Source of the DNA: Trachythela sp. YZ-2020
Lineage: Eukaryota > Cnidaria > Anthozoa > Malacalcyonacea > Clavulariidae
Reading direction: 5' to 3'
NCBI GenBank assembly: GCA_016169945.1
Contig: JADLSH010000388.1
Span: 6,832,501 to 6,896,500, forward strand
DNA: 64,000 nt
The position numbers and the translations under genes were made by a program. Within the stretch, counting starts at the first letter, position 1, and the number at the start of each line of letters is the position of its first letter. Of this stretch, positions 27,501 through 39,500 are shown piece after piece. Under the pieces are notes generated by a model, which was given only the letters and a program-made list of their open reading frames with translations, was not told the origin of the DNA and ran no database searches.

Positions 27501-30500
27501 AACTGAAAGACATGGTTCCTACTGAAAAGAATATTTATCCTGTGAATAATCCTGATGAGATCCCAGGTATTGCTCCGAAACTGGTTGAGGACATCGACAA
27601 AGATATTAAGAAACGTAAGTTGTTATTATATTGTATATGCTGGTTCAATTCCTTTAATGACCAGAGTTATCTGAGAAAACACGGGAAGGAAAAGTACATT
27701 TTATGGAGCGTAATAATGAAGAAATGCTGTTTAGATAATATTGACACTATACAAAGAATCAAAAAATGTAAACCCAAGTTTCACAAATTTTAGGACTTCC
27801 AAAGAAGCTACTGGATGTGATATTCGTCATGGGTTCTGCCGATCCAAATGGTAGAGATACTTTCACCAAAGAAAAGATCATCGTTAACGATATGATTGAA
27901 AAACCAAAGGATGCTTTTGTCAAGTATGGTGTAGTCCAACTTGACGAGACTGGTCCAGTCAAAGTACCCCTTGGAGATTACGACGATGAGAAAGAATTAA
28001 CAGAAAATGTGAAGAAGTTACCGTTCAAAGAAGGAACTCCTTTGGATGAAGGAATAAAGAGCGCTGAAAAAGAATTTGGGAAGAACGGAAGACCAAAAGC
28101 TCGCAAGATAATGGTTGTATTTATCGATGGAAATGATGACAGTACTAAAGATAAATTGAAGAAAGTAGCTGAACCGTTGAAGAAGAAGAAAGTAAAGATT
28201 ATTCCAGTTGTGTTGGGTGACAATGTAGATGAAGAAAAGCTGAAACCTTTATTGGCAAAGAAGAAGAAACCAAAGAAGGGAAATGATCTTAAGAAGCTGG
28301 CAGAGGAGGTTGCTGAAGAAGCATTTAATGGTAAAATTCACAAATTGACATATCTGGAAATTTTCTCATTAGACAATATTACAAATGCCTCATTTTGTTC
28401 TATTAGATCCATGCTTCGCTGCAGAATGTAAAGATTGTGCCGCTAAACCAGATGACTCCACGACTTGTGGTGAGTACAAAACGCAAACGTTATGTAAAGT
28501 GACCAGATATTTCATAGTTTTAACCTAGAACATAATACATTGTGCGACGGATGTTAACCTTGTTTGGAGGATTAGAATATTTCTTTATTTTTTTAGATCT
28601 TGGTGAGGTCATTGATCTTGTATTCGCCATCGAAGGAACAACGAGGATGAAGGAAGATGGTTTTAATGAAGCTAAAGATTTCATAAAGAACATGGTACAG
28701 GACAAGTATACAATATCTGAACCCGGAACCCACGTTGGTATTGTTGAATACAGTGACGAACCTTCAATGAAACTTCGTCTTGATGGAATGTTTGATGAAA
28801 ACTTAATAAACAACTTGATAGATGAAATGACACCATCAGAAGGGGAGAGTGCAAATCTTGACAAAGCATTGGAGAAATCTGTTGATAAAATGTTTAGTGT
28901 TGCATTTGGAGGTCGTCCATCAGCTAAAAAGATTCTTGTTGTTATCGCAGCAAGTAACACGACTGCTAAAGAAGCATTAAAGAAAGCTGCTCAACCTTTG
29001 AAAGAACGTGGTGTTCGAATTTACGTGATAGCTCTCAATGATGCAGACCCAGAAGTACTTAGTGAGCTGGTTCCTGACAAGAAGAAAATAAAGAAAGTGA
29101 AAGACAAAACGAAACTACCAAAACTTCATGAAGAAATTTCTAATCTCATCGAAGATGATTTAATCAAAAGTAAGTGAAATTTATTGTCGTTGTTTTTTCT
29201 TTCGTGTTCATTATTAATTTTTAAGTATTTGATTTGGGTACTCCTCGTACTTGATTGAGACCTAATTTTATTTTGATAGAACGTAAAGAAAAAGAGATGG
29301 TTGACCTCGTGTTTGCGTTTGGTTCCACTGGTACAGATGCTATACCATTATTTGACAAAGAAAAAGAAGCAGCAAAGGTGATGATCGACAATGAGAAAGA
29401 GAAAGACATCCTATATAGCACAATTGTTTATGGAGAAGATGCTTCTTTGAAGTCGAAATTCAATGATTTGCCGGACAAGGCTAAAGTGAAGGAATTCATT
29501 GATACATTAGCATGGAAAGACGAGGGCGAGAAGTTAGATCATGCACTGGTGGAGACAGACAAAGTTTTCAACGAACATGGTCGACCAAAAGCTCGTAAGA
29601 TAACGGTTATATTTGTTACTGGTGAAGCAGATGCTACAACGAATGAACTAAAGAAAGCAGCAAAGAAATTAAACGATAATGAAGTGAAGATAATCGTGGT
29701 CAAGCTGGGAACAGATCCTGATGATAAACAGTTGGAAGCAATAACACCAGAGAAAAATATTGTAAAGAAGAAAAAGACAGTTAAACCGAAAGAGTTGGCT
29801 GAATTTATTGAAGAGCAAGTTAATAAAGGTAGGATACCCAACTACCATTCATTGCACTTCTGCAAATACCAATTTTTATGACCTTTTATTTCCTTTCTCG
29901 GCGAGAATATTACATATCTCATCGCATTTCCTTTCTGTCATTTACAGATCCATGTGCTGCGGTTGACTGTGAACATGGCGCGAAATGTGCAGCTCAAGCT
30001 GATGATTCAACTCTGTGCAAATGTGACGAAAAATGTCCAACTACACGTAATCCAGTATGTGGTTCAAATGAAATAACTTACGATAATGAATGTCATCTGA
30101 AACGTGATATGTGTTTGAAGCAGAAGCCAATTTACGTAAAGAGAAAAGGATCTTGTAGTAAGTATGAGTAATCTTTTATGACGAAGTTGCTTCTTGATAC
30201 TGATTTAACACAACATATCTTTAATATATTCAAGTGGTCTGATAATTCTCGTCCACAATTGAATGATAATTGTTTGTATTTTGTAAGATATCTTTCAAGG
30301 TGATAGACGGTTAGGTGTTGCTGTAAATAATAGCGGGCCTTTATAATTGAGGATAACAGTTAATTGTGTGATTTTTTTAGTGTTGTGCTAGTTCGTTTTT
30401 CGTTTCGGCTGATCGATGATCTTTTTTGGTGCTATTTTTTTATTATTGTTTTTATTTCAGAACTACTTCTTGATTTGGTGTTTGCTTTGGATGGATCAGA

Positions 30501-33500
30501 AATTCTAGCGAATAAAGGATTTGACAAAGTAAAAAATCATACTACGGCCATGCTTGATAATTTCACGATCTCAGAACGTGAAACCCATGTTGGGGTGGTA
30601 GAGTTCAGTGATAAAGCTAATGTTATCCTTCCACTTAATATGCTGTTCGAACTGAACCTTGTTAAATATAAAATCAAAGCAATTGTTCCATCTGGTGGTA
30701 AAGAAAGGGTTACTGACGAAGCTTTGCGGAAGGTAGCTGATGAAGTGTTCGATGCAAAGTCTGGTGGTCGACCAGGAGCTTCAAAAGTCCTCATTATTGT
30801 GACAAATGGTAAATCAACTGGAAAAGAACCGCCTAAACGAGCAATAAAACCTTTGAAAGAGAAAGGTGTTCGGGTTTATGTTGTGAATATTGGAGAAGAT
30901 GCTGACAAGGACGAACTGAAAGACATGGTTCCTACCGAGAAGAATATCTACTCATTAAAAACACCAATTGAAGATAAACCAAGTGTAGCTTACAAATTGG
31001 CTGATGATGTTGAAGATGATATTAAAAAACGTAAGTTGTTAGTATATTGCATGTGTCGATTAAAATTAATGAAGAAAAAGAAGTTATCTTTGCAAATATT
31101 GAGTATATACAGAAATTATTAGCAGAAAAATAGTGACTGAAGGTGGATGTACGTAATACATTAGTTAGATAAAATTTTGGTTGATTAGAGTAATGGAGAG
31201 AAACATTACTGATTTACAATGTAATAGCTTAATAAATTATATTCCTTTATCCTAAATGTCATTAATTTTAGGACTTCCAAGGAAGCTTGTGGATGTGATA
31301 TTCGTAATGGGTTCAGCCGATCCTAATGGTAGAGATACATTGACTAAAGAGAAAGTTATCGTTAACGATATGATTGAAAAACCAAAGGATGCTTTTGTCA
31401 AGTACGGTGTAGTCCAACTTGACGAAACTAGTCCAGTCAAAGTACCCCTTGGAGATTACGACGATGAGAAAGAATTAACAGAAAATGTGAAGAAGTTACC
31501 GTTCAAAGAAGGAACTCCTTTGGATGAAGGAATAAAGAGCGCTGAAAAAGAATTTGGGAAGAACGGAAGACCAAAAGCTCGCAAGATAATGGTTGTATTT
31601 ATCGATGGAAATGATGACAGTACTAAAGATAAATTGAAGAAAGTAGCTGAACCGTTGAAGAAGAAGAAAGTAAAGATTATTCCAGTTGTGTTGGGTGACA
31701 ATGTAGATGAAGAAAAGCTGAAACCTTTATTGGCAAAGAAGAAGAAACCAAAGAAGGGAAATGATCTTAAGAAGCTGGCAGAGGAGGTTGCTGAAGAAGC
31801 ATTTAATGGTAAAATTCACAAATTGACATATCTGGAAATTTTCTCATTAGACAGTGTTACAAATGCCTCATTTTGTTCTATTAGATCCATGCTTCGCTGC
31901 AGAATGTAAAGATTGTGCCGCTAAACCAGATGACTCCACGACTTGTGGTGAGTACAAAACGCAAAAACGTTATGTAAAGTGACCAGATATTACATAGTTT
32001 TAACCTAGAACATAATACATTGTGCGACGGATATTAACCTTGTTTGGAGGATTAGAATATTTCTTTATTTTTTTAGATCTTGGTGAGGTCATTGATCTTG
32101 TATTCGCCATCGAAGGAACAACGAGGATGAAGGAAGATGGTTTTAATGAAGCTAAAGATTTCATAAAGAACATGGTACAGGACAAGTATACAATATCTGA
32201 ACCCGGAACCCACGTTGGTATTGTTGAATACAGTGACGAACCTTCAATGAAACTTCGTCTTGATGGAATGTTTGATGAAAACTTAATAAACAACTTGATA
32301 GATGAAATGACACCATCAGAAGGGGAGAGTGCAAATCTTGACAAAGCATTGGAGAAATCTGTTGATAAAATGTTTAGTGTTGCATTTGGAGGTCGTCCAT
32401 CAGCTAAAAAGATTCTTGTTGTTATCGCAGCAAGTAACACGACTGCTAAAGAAGCATTAAAGAAAGCTGCTCAACCTTTGAAAGAACGTGGTGTTCGAAT
32501 TTACGTGATAGCTCTCAATGATGCAGACCCAGAAGTACTTAGTGAGCTGGTTCCTGACAAGAAGAAAATAAAGAAAGTGAAAGACAAAACGAAACTACCA
32601 AAACTTCATGAAGAAATTTCTAATCTCATCGAAGATGATTTAATCAAAAGTAAGTGAAATTTATTGTCGTTGTTTTTTCTTTCGTGTTCATTATTAATTT
32701 TTAAGTATTTGATTTGGGTACTCCTCGTACTTGATTGAGACCTAATTTTATTTTGATAGAACGTAAAGAAAAAGAGATGGTTGACCTCGTGTTTGTGTTT
32801 GGTTCCACTGGTACAGATGCTATACCATTATTTGACAAAGAAAAAGAAGCAGCAAAGGTGATGATCGACAATGAGAAAGAGAAAGACATCCTATATAGCA
32901 CAATTGTTTATGGAGAAGATGCTTCTTTGAAGTCGAAATTCAATGATTTGCCGGACAAGGCTAAAGTGAAGGAATTCATTGATACATTAGCATGGAAAGA
33001 CGAGGGCGAGAAGTTAGATCATGCACTGGTGGAGACAGACAAAGTTTTCAACGAACATGGTCGACCAAAAGCTCGTAAGATAACGGTTATATTTGTTACT
33101 GGTGAAGCAGATGCTACAACAAATGAACTAAAGAAAGCAGCAAAGAAATTAAACGATAATGAAGTGAAGATAATCGTGGTCAAGCTGGGAACAGATCCTG
33201 ATGATAAACAGTTGGAAGCAATAACACCAGAGAAAAATATTGTAAAGAAGAAAAAGACAGTTAAACCGAAAGAGTTGGCTGAATTTATTGAAGAGCAAGT
33301 TAATAAAGGTAGGATACCCAACCACCATTCATTGCACTTCTGCAAATACCAATTTTTATGACCTTTTATTTCCTTTCTCGGCGAGAATATTACATACCTC
33401 ATCGCATTTTCTTTCTGTCATTTACAGATCCATGTGCTGCGGTTGACTGTGAACATGGCGCGAAATGTGCAGCTCAAGCTGATGATTCAACTCTGTGCAA

Positions 33501-36500
33501 ATGTGACGAAAAATGTCCAACTACACGTAATCCAGTATGTGGTTCAAATGAAATAACTTACGATAATGAATGTCATCTGAAACGTGATATGTGTTTGAAG
33601 CAGAAGCCAATTTACGTAAAGAGAAAAGGATCTTGTAGTAAGTATGAGTAATCTTTTATGACGAAGTTGCTTCTTGATACTGATTTAACACAACATATCT
33701 TTAATATATTCAAGTGGTCTGATAATTCTCGTCCACAATTGAATGATAATTGTTTGTATTTTGTAAGATATCTTTCAAGGTGATAGACGGTTAGGTGTTG
33801 CTGTAAATAATAGCGGGCCTTTATAATTGAGGATAACAGTTAATTGTGTGATTTTTTTAGTGTTGTGCTAGTTCGTTTTTCGTTTCGGCTGATCGATGAT
33901 CTTTTTTGGTGCTATTTTTTTATTATTGTTTTTATTTCAGAACTACTTCTTGATTTGGTGTTTGCTTTGGATGGATCAGAAATTCTAGCGAATAAAGGAT
34001 TTGACAAAGTAAAAAATCATACTACGGCCATGCTTGATAATTTCACGATCTCAGAACGTGAAACCCATGTTGGGGTGGTAGAGTTCAGTGATAAAGCTAA
34101 TGTTATCCTTCCACTTAATATGCTGTTCGAACTGAACCTTGTTAAATATAAAATCAAAGCAATTGTTCCATCTGGTGGTAAAGAAAGGGTTACTGACGAA
34201 GCTTTGCGGAAGGTAGCTGATGAAGTGTTCGATGCAAAGTCTGGTGGTCGACCAGGAGCTTCAAAAGTCCTCATTATTGTGACAAATGGTAAATCAACTG
34301 GAAAAGAACCGCCTAAACGAGCAATAAAACCTTTGAAAGAGAAAGGTGTTCGGGTTTATGTTGTGAATATTGGAGAAGATGCTGACAAGGACGAACTGAA
34401 AGACATGGTTCCTACCGAGAAGAATATCTACTCATTAAAAACACCAATTGAAGATAAACCAAGTGTAGCTTACAAATTGGCTGATGATGTTGAAGATGAT
34501 ATTAAAAAACGTAAGTTGTTAGTATATTGCATGTGTCGATTAAAATTAATGAAGAAAAAGAAGTTATCTTTGCAAATATTGAGTATATACAGAAATTATT
34601 AGCAGAAAAATAGTGACTGAAGGTGGATGTACGTAATACATTAGTTAGATAAAATTTTGGTTGATTAGAGTAATGGAGAGAAACATTACTGATTTACAAT
34701 GTAATAGCTTAATAAATTATATTCCTTTATCCTAAATGTCATTAATTTTAGGACTTCCAAGGAAGCTTGTGGATGTGATATTCGTAATGGGTTCAGCCGA
34801 TCCCAATGGTAGAGATACATTGACTAAAGAGAAAGTTATCGTTAACGATATGATTGAAAAACCAAAGGATGCTTTTGTCAAGTATGGTGTAGTCCAACTT
34901 GACGAGACTAGTCCAGTCAAAGTACCCCTTGGAGATTACGACGATGAGAAAGAATTAACAGAAAATGTGAAGAAGTTACCGTTCAAAGAAGGAACTCCTT
35001 TGGATGAAGGAATAAAGAGCGCTGAAAAAGAATTTGGGAAGAACGGAAGACCAAAAGCTCGCAAGATAATGGTTGTATTTATCGATGGAAATGATGACAG
35101 TACTAAAGATAAATTGAAGAAAGTAGCTGAACCGTTGAAGAAGAAGAAAGTAAAGATTATTCCAGTTGTGTTGGGTGACAATGTAGATGAAGAAAAGCTG
35201 AAACCTTTATTGGCAAAGAAGAAGAAACCAAAGAAGGGAAATGATCTTAAGAAGCTGGCAGAGGAGGTTGCTGAAGAAGCATTTAATGGTAAAATTCACA
35301 AATTGACATATCTGGAAATTTTCTCATTAGACAGTGTTACAAATGCCTCATTTTGTTCTATTAGATCCATGTTTTGCTGCAGAATGTAAAGATTGTGCTG
35401 CTAAACCAGATGACTCCACGACTTGTGGTGAGTACAAAACGCAAAAACGTTATGTAAAGTGACCAGATATTACATAGTTTTAACCTAGAACATAATACAT
35501 TGTGCGACGGATATTAACCTTGTTTGGAGGATTAGAATATTTCTTTATTTTTTTAGATCTTGGTGAGGTCATTGATCTTGTATTCGCCATCGAAGGAACA
35601 ACGAGGATGAAGGAAGATGGTTTTAATGAAGCTAAAGATTTCATAAAGAACATGGTACAGGACAAGTATACAATATCTGAACCCGGAACCCACGTTGGTA
35701 TTGTTGAATACAGTGACGAACCTTCAATGAAACTTCGTCTTGATGGAATGTTTGATGAAAACTTAATAAACAACTTGATAGATGAAATGACACCATCAGA
35801 AGGGGAGAGTGCAAATCTTGACAAAGCATTGGAGAAATCTGTTGATAAAATGTTTAGTGTTGCATTTGGAGGTCGTCCATCAGCTAAAAAGATTCTTGTT
35901 GTTATCGCAGCAAGTAACACGACTGCTAAAGAAGCATTAAAGAAAGCTGCTCAACCTTTGAAAGAACGTGGTGTTCGAATTTACGTGATAGCTCTCAATG
36001 ATGCGGACCCAGAAGTACTTAGTGAGCTGGTTCCTGACAAGAAGAAAATAAAGAAAGTGAAAGACAAAACGAAACTACCAAAACTTCATGAAGAAATTTC
36101 TAATCTCATCGAAGATGATTTAATCAAAAGTAAGTGAAATTTATTGTTGTTGTTTTTTCTTTCGTGTTAATTTTTAAGTATTTGATTTGGGTACTCCTCG
36201 TACTTGATTGAGACCTAATTTTATTTTGATAGAACGTAAAGAAAAAGAGATGGTTGACCTCGTGTTTGCGTTTGGTTCCACTGGTACAGATGCTATACCA
36301 TTATTTGACAAAGAAAAAGAAGCAGCAAAGGTGATGATCGACAATGAGAAAGAGAAAGACATCCTATATAGCACAATTGTTTATGGAGAAGATGCTTCTT
36401 TGAAGTCGAAATTCAATGATTTGCCGGACAAGGCTAAAGTGAAGGAATTCATTGATACATTAGCATGGAAAGACGAGGGCGAGAAGTTAGATCATGCACT

Positions 36501-39500
36501 GGTGGAGACAGACAAAGTTTTCAACGAACATGGTCGACCAAAAGCTCGTAAGATAACGGTTATATTTGTTACTGGTGAAGCAGATGCTACAACAAATGAA
36601 CTAAAGAAAGCAGCAAAGAAATTAAACGATAATGAAGTGAAGATAATCGTGGTCAAGCTTGGAACAGATCCTGATGATAAACAGTTGGAAGCAATAACAC
36701 CAGAGAAAAATATTGTAAAGAAGAAAAAGACAGTTAAACCGAAAGAGTTGGCTGAATTTATTGAAGAAGTTGTAAAGAAAGGTAGCTTTATATGTATTAC
36801 AAATTGTGTGTAAATATCCACAGAAAGAATGCAAATGCTGTATATATTATTGATTGGTATGTTTAATATTTTCTTTAATCGATTTAAATTATTTTCAGAT
36901 CCTTGTGCGGCTCGTGATTGTGAACATGGTGCAAAATGTGTGGCCAAAGCAGATGACTCGACAGCTTGTACATGTCCTGAGGATTGTCCAACTACCCGAA
37001 AATCTGTGTGTGGTTCCGATGATGTCACATACAAGAACGAGTGTGAAATGCGTCGTAAAATGTGCAAGAAAGGAAAGTCTGGGAAATTGAAGAAGATGGG
37101 TGCTTGTGGTAATGAACTGTGTTATTCGTTTTAAGTCATTTGTATATTGTTAAATTTGTCGAACGATTATATATTGAAGCTTGTGTTCAGAGGTTTACCT
37201 TACTCCATTGCCTCGCACTGACTTACATATTTTGCATATTTTTAGTATATGAAAAACCGCTGGACCTGGCGTTCCTGATTGGTTCCTCTGGAAAAGATGC
37301 AGGAAAAGTGTTCAACGATTGTAAAGAAATAATTAGAAAGATGCTGGAGTCATTCGAAGTATCAAAACTAAAAACACATGTTGCAGTCGTGGACTACAGT
37401 GGCAAACCATCTGTGAAGATTCCGTTTGATTCTGGAGAAGATGCGAATGCCTTGAAAGAAAATGTTACAAATCTTGCTCGTGGGGCAAGTGGACTTCTTG
37501 AAGATGGTATAAAACTTGTGGCTAACGAACTGTTTACTCCAAAACATGGTTCGCGACCAACGGCGAAAAAGAGTCTTGTAATAGTTACAAACAAGGAGGA
37601 TGTTCCTGAAGCAGAGAAAGAGAAGAAAAAGCTTCAACAGAAAGGTGTTCAGGTGATTGTTTTGGCCCTTGGTGACAAGATTAAGCCTAAGAAGGCAAAG
37701 AAACTCCCGTCTACTCCCAATCTGTTGGAAGTGGCTGAATCGTTGAAGAAGAAACCTCAAGTGGTTGATGAGTTAGTTGAGAAAGTAACGCAAGGTATTG
37801 TTGTGGAATGTAATTATGTTTAGTTTCTTCTTCTTGCTCTCAGAGATTGCAGGGGTGTATCAATTATTACTAAGCATAAATGCAATTTTCTTTCTAGAAT
37901 TTAAGAGCTGCCGTGACGTGAAATCTGGCGGTGCAACTGAAGATGGTGAATATTTACTTCATATTAGCAAGAAATGCAAGGATTCTATTAAAGTCTATTG
38001 TCATGGCTTATCCAGCAATGAACCTAAAGAGTACCTGGAACTCCCTGCCGGTAGGAACAGAAACTATGCAATCGTATACGATCGACAGCTACTGACCTCT
38101 CCCGTAACAGCCCGATTCCAATGCGATGGAGAAGTGAACAGCAACCTTTATCGAAACCACGGCAGGACATACTTTTCAAGGATAAGATTGAATATTGATG
38201 ATCTTACGGTTGTTTCAGACGATTATGAATTTGCGGTCAGTGATGCTGGAGGTACTATTGTTCCGTATGGTACGGCAGGTGATTGTTTCTCAATGAATCC
38301 TGGACATTGTCGTAAAGGTAGCTTCTTGATTGACCTGACGGATACTGGTTTAAAGGTTAATGATAAAGTAAGATGGAATAACCAAGGTTATCCTTCGGAC
38401 ATTAAGATACAAGAATTCACAAAGAAGGAGCAGGGTATGATTATCTCAGCGAAATGTGGTGGCTGGTGTGGCCGATGTACTCCAGTTGGTCCTTTGGTTT
38501 TACAGCAAGTCTGTAGCATCCCTGAAAGTAAGTATTAGATCTACAGTCACCATCACTTGTATACTATGCTTCTTCTTTGATCAAATCAATGGATGAACTA
38601 ACTTTGGTTATTCTTTATATTTCCAGTTTGCCAGAATCCCGTTGACCTTGGTTTTGCACTGGACGGCTCAAGCAGTGTATCAACTCCCGAGTTTAATTCC
38701 TTGTTCCAACTAGTATCCACCACTGTTGGATTCTTTGAAGTGTCCGATACCTCAACGCGCGTTGGTGTTATGGAGTACAGCGAATCGGCGAGAGTTTGGA
38801 TCAGGTTAGTAATGGAATTTAAAATATGCAAGTTCTGATCATCAGTTCAGAAGATAGAATAATTTCAATTTCAGAAGATCCAAGATGACAAATCGCAACC
38901 TTTGAAAAATGAATGAACTATAGTAGGGAGATGCAAAATATTGACTTCTTGGCTAATATTGTGAGACAATATGGGTCTGTTCTAAGTTAAAGTTAAGAAA
39001 ATAAAGCATTCTGACTAAAATTATTCCTCGCATACCACATTGTGAAGTAACTGTTCTTTTTATAGTTTGAATCAGCATTATAACTCGACTGCGTTCAAGG
39101 CGGCTTTATCAAGAATCATGACCACCAAAGGAGCAACACACTTCGACAAACCTTTGAAAGAAGCCATGTCAATGTTCAGCACGCGCAGTGGAGGACGAGA
39201 GAATCTTCCAAACGTTTTCACACTCTTTACGGATGGAAATTCACACGCTGAATTCCAGGAGGCAGCAAACGATTTGAAGAGAACTGGTACAACAGTAGTA
39301 GTTGTGGGTATTGGGAAGTATGTAAGAGAACATCAGTTGCAAAGTATTGCCAGCCCTGGATATGTCCTGAGAGTGAATTCATTCAAGGAGCTGGGAGATA
39401 TTGCTGGTCGATTGGCATCACTGGCATGTAAAGGTTTGTTGAGTGTTATACTTTTGTTAATAAATTAATGTCATAAATTATTTTTCCAACCACTTTACAT

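Larger units (their letters stand above)
17310..28330 (+). repeat. Tandem 3.25-kb units 3-6
   Basis: Unit starts at 17310, 20552, 23801 and 27048 give periods of 3242, 3249 and 3247 bp. Exons and introns are both conserved, so duplication was of whole genomic units. Confidence 0.9.

Noticed and set aside
10221..37108. CRISPR-like or satellite array
   Set aside because: The 3.2-3.5 kb periodic units are coding exons with introns in a eukaryotic gene, and their repeats and spacers do not fit a CRISPR array.
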